Shown here: piece by piece, positions 19,698 to 28,463 of the stretch
Layout: the number at the start of each line of letters is the position of its first letter
How positions within the stretch are numbered: the stretch's first letter is position 1
NCBI RefSeq assembly: GCF_006716445.1
Contig: NZ_VFPA01000005.1
Span: 124,001 to 188,000 of the forward strand
DNA from: Pseudonocardia kunmingensis
GTDB taxonomy: Bacteria > Actinomycetota > Actinomycetes > Mycobacteriales > Pseudonocardiaceae
Direction: 5' to 3'
Length of the DNA: 64,000 nt
The notes under the pieces: generated by a model
Seen by the model: only the letters and a program-made list of their open reading frames with translations
The model's database searches: none
What the model was told of the DNA's origin: nothing
Program-made: the position numbers and the translations under genes

Positions 19698-20741
19698 ATG
19701 ACCTCGAGCATGATCACCGACACCCCGGCGGGCTCGGCCGGCAGCGACTTCGCCCGGCTGTCCGCGCGGGTCGCGGCGGCGGGCCTGATGCGCCGCAGAC
19801 CCGCCTACTACGTGGCCCGCTTCCTCCTCGTCGGGGGCCTCACCGCCGCGACGGTCGCGGCCTTCCTCCTGCTCGGCGACTCGCCGTGGCAGCTGCTCGT
19901 CGCGGCGGTCGCCGCCGTCGTGTACGGCCAGATCGCCCTGCTCGCCCACGACGTCGCCCACCGTCAGGTCTTCCGCACCCGCCGCCCCTCGGCCGTCACC
20001 GGCCGCATCATCGGCAACCTCGGCATCGGCATGTCCTACGGCTGGTGGATGGACAAGCACACCCGTCACCATGCCAACCCCAACCACGAGGGGCTCGACC
20101 CGGACGTCGAGCCCGGCGCGCTGGTCTTCACCGACGAACAGGCGAAGGCGAGCACGGGCGTCAACCGGCTGGTCAACCGCCACCAGGCGCTGCTGTTCTT
20201 CCCGCTGCTGACGCTGGCGGGCATCGACCTGCGCCGCGGGAGCGTGGCGGGCCTGCTCGGCGAGCGGGGGGCGAAGGTGCACAGGCGCGGCCTCGAGCTC
20301 GCGCTGCTCGCCCTGCACGGCGTCGGGTACCTGGTGGCCCTGTTCGCGGTGCTGCCGCCCGGGCTCGCACTGGCCTTCTTCGCCGTGCACCAGGGCCTGT
20401 TCGGCGTCTACCTCGGCTCGATCTTCGCGCCGAACCACAAGGGCATGGAGATGCCGACCGAACGGCTCGACTTCCTGCGCAAGCAGGTGCTCACCTCGCG
20501 CAACGTCGCGGGTGGGCGGTTCACCGACGGCCTGCTGCACGTGGCGATGGGCGGGCTCAACCACCAGATCGAGCACCACCTGTTCCCGAGCATGCCGACG
20601 CCGAACCTGCGCCGCTCCCGGCGCCTCGTGCGCGAGTACTGCGCCGAGATCGGCGTGCCCTACCACGAGACCGGGCTGGTCCGGTCCTGGGCGGAGTCGC
20701 TGGGCCAGCTGCGCACCGCCAGCGCCCCGCTGCGCTCCTGA
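19698..20741 (+). CDS. Membrane fatty acid desaturase
   Basis: A 347-residue integral membrane di-iron desaturase. All three histidine boxes are present: HDVAH near residue 85, HTRHH near 120 and HQIEHH near 293, the last inside GGLNHQIEHHLFPSM typical of acyl-lipid front-end-like desaturases; no fused cytochrome b5. Four hydrophobic helices flank the boxes. It introduces a double bond into membrane acyl chains using oxygen and a ferredoxin or flavoprotein donor, neither encoded nearby. Divergent from the ApbE-like gene by about 155 bp. Confidence 0.93.
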   Translation: MTSSMITDTPAGSAGSDFARLSARVAAAGLMRRRPAYYVARFLLVGGLTAATVAAFLLLGDSPWQLLVAAVAAVVYGQIALLAHDVAHRQVFRTRRPSAVTGRIIGNLGIGMSYGWWMDKHTRHHANPNHEGLDPDVEPGALVFTDEQAKASTGVNRLVNRHQALLFFPLLTLAGIDLRRGSVAGLLGERGAKVHRRGLELALLALHGVGYLVALFAVLPPGLALAFFAVHQGLFGVYLGSIFAPNHKGMEMPTERLDFLRKQVLTSRNVAGGRFTDGLLHVAMGGLNHQIEHHLFPSMPTPNLRRSRRLVREYCAEIGVPYHETGLVRSWAESLGQLRTASAPLRS

Positions 20742-20759
20742 TCCCGCCGGTCGTGCAGG

Positions 20760-21662
20760 TCAGGACAGGAGCAGCAGGGCGGTCGGCACCGCGACCAGTC
20801 CGAGGGCGGCCAGCCGCACGAGCAGCCGGACCGGCCCGGACAGGGGCGCAGGCGGGTGGGTGATCCGCAGCAGCCGCCGGTCCAGCGCGTCGGTGAACGA
20901 GCTCAGCGCCGCGGCCGGGGCAGCCCCGCCCATGGTGCGCAGCGCACCGGTGAGCTGGGTGGGCGTGACCGCCGCGGAAGCCACGTCGTCGGCGCGCATC
21001 TCCACCAGTGCCGCCACCGCCACCTGCGCGCAGACCATCCCGCGCACGAACGGCGCGGTGGCCCCCCAGGCCACGAACGGCAGCACGACGAGGTCGTGGC
21101 GCTCACGCAGGTGGGCCTGCTCGTGCGCGAGCACCGCCCGCACGGCGGGCGGGTCGAGCGCGTCGAGCACCCCGGCCGAGAGCACCAGCCGCGACCGCAG
21201 CCCTGGCAGGCAGTAGGCGACGGGCACCGGGTGGTCGAGCACCCGGGCGCCCGGCGCCGCGGGCCACGGCGTCGCGAGCAGGTCGAGCAGGTCGCGGTGG
21301 CGCCGGCGGGCCTGCAGCGTGCGCACGGTCACGCCGACGAGCACACCAACCAGCCGCAGCGCCAGCGCGAGGGCGGCGGCCAGTGCGAGCACGTGCGTGA
21401 CGCCGAGGTCGGGCAGCTCACCGGCGGCGAGGGTGTCGCGGGCCGAGCGCAGCGCCTCGGGCAGCGTCGGGCCGAGCGGCGCGAGGCCGTAGACGACGCC
21501 GGAGCCCAGCAGCGCCAGCCCGCCGGCCAGGCCGACGGCCTGCCAGACGAGGAGCGCACCCACGGGGTCGCGCACCGGCCAGTGCGCTCGCGCCAGCGAC
21601 CGGCTGACCGGCTCGGCGAGCAGCACGCCGAACACGACCAGCCCCAGCGCGGCGGCTTCCAT
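20760..21662 (-). CDS. M56-family (BlaR1/MecR1-like) membrane metalloprotease
   Basis: A 300-residue membrane protein with three N-terminal helices, the zinc motif HEQAHLRERHD near residue 178 and a final helix. It matches the protease part of BlaR1/MecR1 but lacks the penicillin-binding sensor domain, so any signal must be sensed differently. ATG 21662 lies 13 bp after the blaI stop. In studied pairs the activated peptidase leads to loss of BlaI repressor. Same strand and short spacing place it in the blaI operon. Confidence 0.88.
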   Translation of the reverse strand: MEAAALGLVVFGVLLAEPVSRSLARAHWPVRDPVGALLVWQAVGLAGGLALLGSGVVYGLAPLGPTLPEALRSARDTLAAGELPDLGVTHVLALAAALALALRLVGVLVGVTVRTLQARRRHRDLLDLLATPWPAAPGARVLDHPVPVAYCLPGLRSRLVLSAGVLDALDPPAVRAVLAHEQAHLRERHDLVVLPFVAWGATAPFVRGMVCAQVAVAALVEMRADDVASAAVTPTQLTGALRTMGGAAPAAALSSFTDALDRRLLRITHPPAPLSGPVRLLVRLAALGLVAVPTALLLLS

Positions 21663-21675
21663 GGTGAGCAGGATG

Positions 21676-22026
21676 TCAGTCGAGCAGCTCGCGCAGTGCG
21701 GCGCGTTCGTCCGGGGGGATCGACCCCAGGAAGCGGGCCAGCGCCGCACCCCGGTCCGGGGCGGCGCTGAGCGCGTCGCGCATCAGCTCGGCGACGTGGT
21801 CCTCGCGGCTGGCGACCGCCCGGTAGCGGTGGGCCCTGCCCTCCCGCTCCCGGGTGACCAGGCCCTTGCGCTCGAGGCGCCCCAGCACCGTGAGGACGGT
21901 GGTGGTGGCGAGATCGCGGCCGGCGAGCGCGTCCTGCACGTCGCGGGCGGTGACGGGCCCGGTGGCCGACCAGAGGGTTTCCATCACAGCGCGTTCGAGC
22001 TCACCCAATGTCGGCACGCCATCCAT
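21676..22026 (-). CDS. BlaI/MecI/CopY family repressor
   Basis: A 116-residue winged-helix repressor. LGELERAVMETLW, VTARDVQDAL, TTTVLTVLGRLERKGLV (recognition helix) and the HRYRA wing are all typical; the C-terminal helices form the dimer and cleavage region. It is followed by its M56 peptidase partner. A perfect inverted repeat at 22026-22042 abuts the start codon, fitting autorepression and a leaderless or very short leader transcript. An L,D-transpeptidase gene ends 33 bp upstream on the same strand. Confidence 0.92.
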   Translation of the reverse strand: MDGVPTLGELERAVMETLWSATGPVTARDVQDALAGRDLATTTVLTVLGRLERKGLVTREREGRAHRYRAVASREDHVAELMRDALSAAPDRGAALARFLGSIPPDERAALRELLD

Positions 22027-22042
22027 TCTACTTGAGGTAGAA
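22026..22042. promoter_or_regulatory. Probable BlaI operator
   Basis: TTCTAC-TTGAG-GTAGAA is a perfect 6-bp dyad with a 5-bp centre, starting on the first base of the blaI ATG. Size and symmetry fit a BlaI dimer; it sits between the L,D-transpeptidase stop and blaI. Confidence 0.6.
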
Positions 22043-22059
22043 GCCTCCGGGTACCACCC

Positions 22060-22869
22060 TCAGTGGATCTGCACCTCGTCACCCACCTGCAGGAAGGCGA
22101 ACCAGGCCTTGGCGTCCTCGTGCTCGAGCTTCACGCATCCGGCGGACGGGGTGTCCTGGGCGCCCTCGTGGAAGGCGATCCCCCCGTCGGCGAAGAACAC
22201 CGAGTAGGGCATCTGCGTCAGGTACTCGCGGCTCGTGTACTGCTCGGCCTTCCACTGGACGTGGAACGTGCCCTTCGGCGTCGGGTCCGAGGTGTCACCG
22301 TGGCGGATGGTGACCGGCCCGCGCACGACCTTGCCCGCGTCGATCAGCCAGGCGCGCCGTTCGTCGAGGTCCACGCATGCCCGGGCCGTCGCCGTGCACG
22401 GCGTGCCCGCCACCGGCGCGGGCGGCCCGCCACCGTCGACCGCACCGCCGCCTTTCGGCCCGGCCGCCGCGGCGGCGTGCTGGGTGGGCGCCGCGGTGGA
22501 GGTGGACGGGGCCTCGGTGCGCGCCGGGCGCGCCGTCTCCTCGGCGGCGGCCGGGCGCGGTGCGGCCATGCGGATGCGCTCCGGGGCCTCGTCGCGCTCG
22601 CGCTCGGTCGTCGGGGTGGCGGTCCGGGTGGTGGTCGGCGCCGCCGCACGCGCCGCCTCGCTCTCGCGGGCCGGACGGGCGGCGGGGCTCTCCGCCCGCG
22701 CGGCGCCCGGGGACGCGAGCGCCGGGAGCGCGGCCGGCCCTTCCGCCGCGCTGACCTGCGGGTCCTCGTCCGCGTGCCCGAGCCCGACCAGCACGGTGGC
22801 CGCCACGGCCACGAGGGCTGCCGCCACCGCCGCACGGGCGGCCGGTGCGCGCCGCGCGCTACTTCCCAT
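22060..22869 (-). CDS. Exported L,D-transpeptidase (YkuD)
   Basis: A 269-residue secreted or membrane-anchored protein. After an N-terminal hydrophobic segment (ARAAVAAALVAVAATVLVG) comes a long Ala/Pro/Thr/Glu-rich linker of about 120 residues, then a YkuD catalytic domain with GTFHVQWKAEQYTS, IAFHEG and SAGCVKLEHED, which carry the catalytic His and Cys. The enzyme forms 3-3 cross-links in peptidoglycan. ATG 22869 has a GGGAGGCGAGG site. It precedes blaI and the M56 gene on the same strand, linking it to a beta-lactam-type stress circuit. Confidence 0.88.
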   Translation of the reverse strand: MGSSARRAPAARAAVAAALVAVAATVLVGLGHADEDPQVSAAEGPAALPALASPGAARAESPAARPARESEAARAAAPTTTRTATPTTERERDEAPERIRMAAPRPAAAEETARPARTEAPSTSTAAPTQHAAAAAGPKGGGAVDGGGPPAPVAGTPCTATARACVDLDERRAWLIDAGKVVRGPVTIRHGDTSDPTPKGTFHVQWKAEQYTSREYLTQMPYSVFFADGGIAFHEGAQDTPSAGCVKLEHEDAKAWFAFLQVGDEVQIH

Positions 22870-23020
22870 CCTCGCCTCCCCGGATCCTGCAACGATCAAC
22901 GACCGGAACCCACAGAGGTGACGCCCTGTCATCCGGCGTGCACGGGGAGTCGCCCGCGGGGCCGGGAACGGCGGACCCGTCACTCCCGCGTCCCGTGCGG
23001 CGTCTGGCAGGGTTTCGCGC

Positions 23021-24508
23021 ATGGTGGCGGGGGAACTGCGCATGGGCACGGCCGCCGGCCGGTGGGTGCTCACCACCACCGTGCTCGGCTCCGGCCTCGT
23101 GATGATCGACGGCACGGTCGTCAACGTGGCGCTGGAACGGATCGGCACCGAGCTCGGGGCGGGGTTCACGGGCCTGCAGTGGACCGTCAACGCCTACACC
23201 CTCACCCTCGCCGCGCTGATCCTGCTCGGCGGCTCCCTCGGCGACCACCTCGGGCGCAGGCGCGTCTTCCTCATCGGCGTGGTGTGGTTCGCGGTGGCGT
23301 CGCTGGCGTGCGGGCTCGCCCCGGACATCGGCACGCTGATCGCGGCGCGCGCACTGCAGGGCGTCGGCGGCGCGCTGCTCACACCCGGCAGCCTCGCGCT
23401 GATCTCGGCCTCGTTCCACGGGCGCGACCGCGCGGCGGCCATCGGTGCGTGGTCCGGGCTCGGCGGCGTCGCCGGCGCGGTCGGCCCGTTCCTCGGCGGC
23501 TGGCTGGTGGAGTGGAGCTGGCGCGCGGTCTTCCTGATCAACCTGCCGCTGGCCGCGCTGATCGTCGCGATCACCGTGGCGCACGTGCCGGAGAGCCGCG
23601 ACGCCGAGTCCGCGCCCGGGCTCGACGTCACCGGCACCGTCCTCGCCGTGGTCGGGCTCGGTGCCCTGACCTACGGCCTCACCGGGCTGGGCGAGCACGG
23701 CGCGGACCCGCTGCTGCTGGGCGGCGTCGCCGTCGGCGTGCTCGCGCTGGTGGCGTTCGTCGTGGTGGAGCGGCGGTCCCGGCACCCGCTGGTGCCACCG
23801 GTCCTGTTCCGCGACGCCACGTTCAGCGCGGCCAACGCGGCCACCATGCTGATCTACGGCGCGATGGGCGCGGTGTTCCTGCTGCTGGTGCTGCAACTGC
23901 AGACGGTCGCCGGGTTCAGCCCTCTCGAGGCGGGAACCGCGCTGCTGCCGGTCACCGCCGTGATGCTGGTGTTCTCCAGCCGGGCGGGGGCGCTCGCGGG
24001 ACGCATCGGCCCGCGGCTGCCGATGACGATCGGCCCGCTGGTGAGCGCGGCGGGTCTGCTCCTGCTGCTGCGGGTGGACGCCTCCGCGTCCTGGTTCGGG
24101 CACGTGCTGCCCGCGATGCTCGTGTTCGGCGCCGGGCTGGCGCTGACCGTCGCGCCCCTCACCGCCACCGTGCTCGACGCCGCCCCGGACCGGTACGCGG
24201 GCGCCGCGTCCGGCGTCAACAACGCGGTGGCCCGGGCGGCCGGCCTGCTCGCCGTGGCCGTCGTGCCCGGCGTCGCCGGCATCGGGGGCGACGACTACAC
24301 CGATCCCGCGGCGTTCGACGCCGGTTTCCGGGTCGCGATGCTCATCGGTGCGAGCCTGCTCGCCCTCGCCGCGGTCGTGGCGTTCACCCTGATCCGCAGG
24401 CCGCTCGTCGCGTCGACGACCCCGGAACCGGGGCGGGTGCGGGTGGAGGAGTGCCCGCACTGCCCCGTCAGCGGTCCGCCGATGCACCCGGGCGACACTC
24501 GGCGCTGA
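23021..24508 (+). CDS. DHA2 family (EmrB/QacA) drug:H+ antiporter
   Basis: A 495-residue 14-helix MFS exporter. Helix 1 carries the DHA2 signature GLVMIDGTVVNVAL, followed by WTVNAYTLTLAALIL, motif A GDHLGRRRVFLIG and motif C GGVAGAVGPFLGGWL. The cytosolic tail is unusual in carrying a CPHC pair (EECPHCPVSGPPMHPGD) that could bind a metal. Substrate unknown. ATG 23021; ATG 23042 is a near alternative. Stands alone, convergent with the methyltransferase gene. Confidence 0.92.
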   Translation: MVAGELRMGTAAGRWVLTTTVLGSGLVMIDGTVVNVALERIGTELGAGFTGLQWTVNAYTLTLAALILLGGSLGDHLGRRRVFLIGVVWFAVASLACGLAPDIGTLIAARALQGVGGALLTPGSLALISASFHGRDRAAAIGAWSGLGGVAGAVGPFLGGWLVEWSWRAVFLINLPLAALIVAITVAHVPESRDAESAPGLDVTGTVLAVVGLGALTYGLTGLGEHGADPLLLGGVAVGVLALVAFVVVERRSRHPLVPPVLFRDATFSAANAATMLIYGAMGAVFLLLVLQLQTVAGFSPLEAGTALLPVTAVMLVFSSRAGALAGRIGPRLPMTIGPLVSAAGLLLLLRVDASASWFGHVLPAMLVFGAGLALTVAPLTATVLDAAPDRYAGAASGVNNAVARAAGLLAVAVVPGVAGIGGDDYTDPAAFDAGFRVAMLIGASLLALAAVVAFTLIRRPLVASTTPEPGRVRVEECPHCPVSGPPMHPGDTRR

Positions 24509-24535
24509 GCGCCCGCCCGGTCAGCGCACGCCGGG

Positions 24536-25294
24536 TCAGCGCACGCCGACGAGGACGTGGTCGTCGCCGGACTGCCAGACGGGCGCGGCGGCCGAGAAGC
24601 CCGCGGCGCGCAGCATGCCCACCTGCTCCCCCACCGTGAGCCCGCTCTCCGCGCTGTGCGAGATCGCGGCCTCCGAGCGCGCGTCGACCAGCGGGGCGAG
24701 GTCGGGGTCCGCGAGCACGCCGTCCCACCAGGCGCCCCAGTCCTCGTTGGCGGTGACACCCGCCCGCACCGCGCGGGCGCTGCGCACGTGCCGGGCGAGG
24801 TCGGCCATCACCGGCTCGTCGAGGGCGCGGTGGTCCGCGTCGACGAACACCCCGCCGGCCCGCAGCCGCCCGGCGACCGTCGCGTAGAGCCCGGCGAGGG
24901 CGTCCGGCGCCAGCCAGTGCAGCGCGGTCGAGGAGACCGCCGCGTCCCACGGCGCGTCCAGACCGGTCGCGGCCGGCCACCCGGGATCGGTGAGGTCGGC
25001 GTGCACCAGGCGGACGTCACCGACGGTGCCCGCGGCCAGCCCCAGCAGCAGCGGGTCGGTGTCGACCCCCACGATCTCCGCGGTCGGGAACACCCGGGAC
25101 AACCGGCTGCTCAACGACCCCGGCCCGCAGCCGAGGTCGACGATCCGCGCCACGCCCCCGCGGTCGCCCGCGCGGGCCACCGCCCAGCCGACGACGTCGA
25201 TCACCACGCGGAACCGCTCCTCGCGGTCGGGCACGTAGCGCTCCTGCTGCACGTCCCACCGCCGCACCCACCGCTGTGCCACGCTCGCCTGCAC
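24536..25294 (-). CDS. Class I SAM-dependent methyltransferase
   Basis: A 252-residue Rossmann methyltransferase. Motif I is VDLGCGPGSLSSRL near residue 52, the acidic ribose-binding residue is in IVGVDTDPLLL, and DAAVSSTALHWL is motif IV. C-terminal GMLRAAGFSAAAPVWQ closes the fold. The substrate is unknown; the build resembles small-molecule (trans-aconitate/UbiE-like) enzymes. Divergent from a CGNR regulator with an operator-like dyad between them, so it may be the regulated target. Confidence 0.85.
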   Translation of the reverse strand: MQASVAQRWVRRWDVQQERYVPDREERFRVVIDVVGWAVARAGDRGGVARIVDLGCGPGSLSSRLSRVFPTAEIVGVDTDPLLLGLAAGTVGDVRLVHADLTDPGWPAATGLDAPWDAAVSSTALHWLAPDALAGLYATVAGRLRAGGVFVDADHRALDEPVMADLARHVRSARAVRAGVTANEDWGAWWDGVLADPDLAPLVDARSEAAISHSAESGLTVGEQVGMLRAAGFSAAAPVWQSGDDHVLVGVR

Positions 25295-25306
25295 GCGCCC
25301 ACCCCA

Positions 25307-25334
25307 TCACTGTCGTATGCTTGGACGGCAGTGA
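25307..25334. promoter_or_regulatory. Operator-like inverted repeat in divergent promoter
   Basis: TCACTGTCG (25307-25315) and CGGCAGTGA (25326-25334) are 9-bp arms with one mismatch and a 10-bp centre. The centre includes TATGCT (25316-25321), a good -10 for the CGNR gene, so binding would block that promoter. Likely target of the CGNR protein itself. Confidence 0.5.
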
Positions 25335-25362
25335 CGCTATGCGAGCGGGAGTAACTGGTCAA

Positions 25363-25938
25363 GTGGACTTCGACAGTCATGTCAGCGGTACCGTGCTCGC
25401 CGCGGTCGCACTGGTGAACGCGGTGACGCCCGGGCTGCGCGGCGGCCGGCCCGCCGAGGTTCCGGCCGGGCCCGCCCTCGCCGACGCCGTCACCGGGGCG
25501 GTGCAGCACGCGACGGCCCAGCCCGTACCACCGGTTCCCGCGCGTGACGCCGAGCGGCTCGTCGACTGGGCCGCCCGGCTGCGCACGGTCATCGAGCACG
25601 TCGAGGCCGGCCGCGTCGACGAGGCGTGCGCGCACCTCAACGGCGTGCTCGCGCAATCCCGCGCGGTGCCCGTGCTCTCCCGCCACGACGGTGAGCCCTG
25701 GCACCTGCACTTCCACCGCCCGGACGCGTCCGAGTCCGACAGCTGGGCGGCGTCGCTGGCCACCGGCCTCGCCGTCGTGGTGGGCAACCCCGCGGTCGAC
25801 CGCCTCGGCGTCTGCCGCGCCGAGGCGTGCGACCGCGTGTACGTCGACGTGAGCCGCAACGGCACCCGTCGCTTCTGCTCGACGGCGTGCCAGAACCGGG
25901 TGAAGGCCGCGGCCTACCGGCGCCGGCGCACCGCCTGA
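25363..25938 (+). CDS. CGNR zinc-finger / ABATE-domain regulator
   Basis: A 191-residue protein. The C-terminal CGNR zinc finger begins at about residue 148: GVCRAEACDRVYVDVSRNGT, then FCSTACQNRVKAAAYRRRR, giving four Cys ligands plus a basic DNA-binding tail. The N-terminal ABATE domain is presumed to bind a ligand. GTG 25363 gives the usual VDFDSH start and has GGGAG upstream; ATG 25339 would add eight residues. Probable transcription factor acting on the dyad at 25307-25334. Confidence 0.88.
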   Translation: MDFDSHVSGTVLAAVALVNAVTPGLRGGRPAEVPAGPALADAVTGAVQHATAQPVPPVPARDAERLVDWAARLRTVIEHVEAGRVDEACAHLNGVLAQSRAVPVLSRHDGEPWHLHFHRPDASESDSWAASLATGLAVVVGNPAVDRLGVCRAEACDRVYVDVSRNGTRRFCSTACQNRVKAAAYRRRRTA

Positions 25939-25943
25939 GCGGA

Positions 25944-26780
25944 TCAGGCCAGGCGCAGCGCCGCCGAGAGTTCGCGCAGCGCGGGCAGCGGGTCGGCAGC
26001 GCCCGGCAGTACCTGGGCGCAGACGTGGTCGGCGCCCGCGTCGAGGTGCGCGGTCAGGCGGGCGGCCACCGAGGCGGCGTCGCCGTGGGCGACCAGGGCG
26101 TCGATCAGCGCGTCGCTGCCGCCGTCGTCCAGGTCGGCCTCGCTCCAGCCGAGCCGCTGCAGGTTGGACCGGTAGTTGACCAGGTGCAGGTAGGGGTTCT
26201 CGACGCCCGGACGCGCCGTGATGCGCGCCCGCGGCGCGTCGGTGTCCACCACCACCTTCTGCTCGGGCGCGAGCAGCACCCCCTCGCCCACGAGCTGCCG
26301 CGCCTCCCGGGTGTGCTCCGGGGTCGTCAGGTACGGGTGCGCCCCGGCCGTGCGGTCGGCGGACAACCGCAACGCCTTCGGGCCCAGCGCCGCGAGCGCG
26401 CGGCCGGCCACGGGCACGCCCGCCGCGTCGAGCCGGTCGAGGTACTCGATCATCGTGGCGTACGGGCTGCGGTACTCCTTCGTGGCCTCGGGGTGGCCGA
26501 TGCCCACACCGAGCAGGAACCGCCCGGGGTGCTTGGCCTCGATGCGGTGGTAGGACTCCGCGACCTCCTCGGCCGGGGTGGACCACATGTTCACGATGCC
26601 CGTGGCCACCGCGAGCCGCTGCGTGGCGTCGAGCAGCGACTCGGCGAGCGCGAGGTCGCCCCGGGGCGAGCCGCCGATCCAGATCGCGCCGTACCCGAGC
26701 GCCTCGATCTCCACCGCGAGCTGCGGGTCCAGCGCCCAGTGGCCGCGCCACACCCCGTACCGACCCAGTTCGACCGTCAT
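25944..26780 (-). CDS. LLM-class F420-dependent oxidoreductase
   Basis: A 278-residue luciferase-like TIM barrel. LGRYGVWRGHWAL, EALGYGAIWIGGSP, IVNMWSTPAEEVAESYHRI and FLLGVGIGHPEATK match the actinobacterial F420-dependent subfamily (TIGR03620 type). It uses F420H2 for hydride transfer to an unknown substrate. ATG 26780 is chosen for the conventional MTVELG start rather than the longer frame. Ends 5 bp from the convergent CGNR gene and is divergent from the CrtU-like flavoprotein. Confidence 0.88.
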   Translation of the reverse strand: MTVELGRYGVWRGHWALDPQLAVEIEALGYGAIWIGGSPRGDLALAESLLDATQRLAVATGIVNMWSTPAEEVAESYHRIEAKHPGRFLLGVGIGHPEATKEYRSPYATMIEYLDRLDAAGVPVAGRALAALGPKALRLSADRTAGAHPYLTTPEHTREARQLVGEGVLLAPEQKVVVDTDAPRARITARPGVENPYLHLVNYRSNLQRLGWSEADLDDGGSDALIDALVAHGDAASVAARLTAHLDAGADHVCAQVLPGAADPLPALRELSAALRLA

Positions 26781-26845
26781 GATCGCCCCAACGCGCGCCG
26801 CCCCGGTCGGCATTCCGTGTCGGGGGCCCGGCATAGGGTCGCGGG

Positions 26846-28387
26846 GTGACTCGCCGACCGGCCGACCGCGCGGCCCCGATGCGGATGCGCCCGCGGGTGG
26901 TCGTGGCCGCCGACCCCGCGCTGCCCCGCCACGCACCGGAGGGCACCGATGCGGTGGTGGTCGGCGGCGGCATCGCCGGGGTCTGCGCGGCGGTCGTGCT
27001 GGCCGAGCGGGGCGTCGCGGTCACGCTGCTGGAGGCCGCGCCCACGCTGGGCGGGCGCCTCGGCGCCTGGCCGCACACCCTGCCCGACGGCACCGGGCAG
27101 GTCGTCGAGCACGGCTTCCACGCCTTCTTCCGGCACTACCACACCTGGCGGTCGGTGCTGCGGCGCATCGACCCGGAGCTGGGCTTCCTGCGCCCCGTCG
27201 GCGGCTACCCGGTGATCTCGCGGGAGTGGCCTGCCGAGGACCTCACCGGCCTGCCCACCGCCCCGCCGCTGAACCTGCTCGCGCTGTTCGCCCGCAGCCC
27301 CAGCCTCGGGCTGCGCGACCTGCTCGGCTCCCGCCAGTCGCTCGCCGCCGAGCTGCTGGCCTACGACCGCGCCCGCACCACCGCGCTGTTCGACCACGTG
27401 CCCGCGGCGCGCTTCCTGGCCGATCTGGGCATGTCCGACCGGGCCCAGGCCATGCTGTTCGAGGCGTTCGCGCGCTCGTTCTTCGCCGAGCCCGGCGCGT
27501 TGTCGGCGGGTGAGCTGATCGCGATGTTCCACTACTACTTCCTGGGCAACGCGGCGGGCATCGGGTTCGACGCCCCCGACACCGACCACCTCACGGCGAT
27601 CTGGAGCCCGCTCGCCAGTTACCTGGACGGGCACGGGGCGCAGGTCCGCACGGCCACCCCGGCCCGCGCGGTCGCCCCCGCCGACGGGCACCGCTGGCGC
27701 GTCGAGCTGGACGGCGGCGCGCTCACCACCCGCCACCTCGTGCTCGCCACCGACCCCGGCGCCCTGCGCTCCCTGCTCGCGGCCTCACCCGAGGTCGCGG
27801 CGGTGGCGCCGCGGCTGGCCGCGAAGGCCGCCGACCTCACCGTCGCCCCGCCGTTCGCGGTCACCCGGCTCTGGCTCGACCGCGACGTCGCGCCCGGGCG
27901 CGCCACGTTCAGCGCGGTCAGCCGCGAGCCCACCCTCGACTCGGTCACCGTGTACTCACGGCTGGAGCGGCCCTCCGCGGAATGGGCGGCCCGTGCCGGC
28001 GGCTCGGTCGTCGAGCTGCATTCCTACGCCTGCGACGCACCGGACGCCGCCACGGCCACCGCCCGGATGCGCGCCGAGCTGGCGGTGCTCTGGCCCGAGA
28101 CCGCCGACGCCGGCGTGCGACACCTGCAGGAGCGGATGGAGGCCACGGCGCCCGCGTTCCCGCCGGGCGGCGCCGCCACCCGGCTCACCGTCACCGGCGA
28201 GGGCCGCGGGGTGCGCGTGGCGGGCGACCACGTCGACACCCCGTTCCTCACCGGGCTGATGGAGCGCGCCGCGGTCTCCGGCGTGCTCGCCGCCAACGAC
28301 GTCCTGGCCGAGGTCGGGGCGGGCCCGGAGCCGATCGTGGCCGGCCCGCAACGCGGCCTGCTCGCCGGCCTCCTGCCCCGCCGGTGA
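26846..28387 (+). CDS. FAD-dependent oxidoreductase of the CrtU/phytoene-desaturase type
   Basis: A 513-residue flavoprotein. The FAD motif AVVVGGGIAGVCAAVVLAERG is followed by LEAAPTLGGRLGAW. The stretch HGFHAFFRHYHTWRSVLRR and GYPVISREWPAEDLTGLP closely resemble the FAD part of CrtU/isorenieratene-synthase-like beta-carotene desaturases, from memory of that family. No other carotenoid gene is nearby, so a carotenoid substrate is uncertain. GTG 26846 lies 6 nt after TAGGGT (26834-26839), indicating a leaderless mRNA. Confidence 0.8.
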   Translation: MTRRPADRAAPMRMRPRVVVAADPALPRHAPEGTDAVVVGGGIAGVCAAVVLAERGVAVTLLEAAPTLGGRLGAWPHTLPDGTGQVVEHGFHAFFRHYHTWRSVLRRIDPELGFLRPVGGYPVISREWPAEDLTGLPTAPPLNLLALFARSPSLGLRDLLGSRQSLAAELLAYDRARTTALFDHVPAARFLADLGMSDRAQAMLFEAFARSFFAEPGALSAGELIAMFHYYFLGNAAGIGFDAPDTDHLTAIWSPLASYLDGHGAQVRTATPARAVAPADGHRWRVELDGGALTTRHLVLATDPGALRSLLAASPEVAAVAPRLAAKAADLTVAPPFAVTRLWLDRDVAPGRATFSAVSREPTLDSVTVYSRLERPSAEWAARAGGSVVELHSYACDAPDAATATARMRAELAVLWPETADAGVRHLQERMEATAPAFPPGGAATRLTVTGEGRGVRVAGDHVDTPFLTGLMERAAVSGVLAANDVLAEVGAGPEPIVAGPQRGLLAGLLPRR

Positions 28388-28396
28388 CCCGCTCCA

Positions 28397-28462
28397 CGTC
28401 GCACACCGTCTCCCCGCGTCGCACACGGCCGGCGGTGTGCGACGTCCGTGCACGGTGTGCGA
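28397..28462. repeat. Nested inverted repeats (double stem)
   Basis: Outer arms TCGCACACCGT (28399-28409) and ACGGTGTGCGA (28452-28462) enclose inner arms CGTCGCACAC (28417-28426) and GTGTGCGACG (28435-28444). All pairs are perfect. It lies between co-directional genes and ends at the GTG of the polymerase gene, so it could terminate upstream transcription or mask the polymerase start. Confidence 0.7.
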
Positions 28463-28463
28463 G

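Noticed and set aside
22377..22754. Possible proline/arginine-rich protein opposite the L,D-transpeptidase linker
   Set aside because: The composition is explained by the Ala/Pro/Thr linker read on the other strand.
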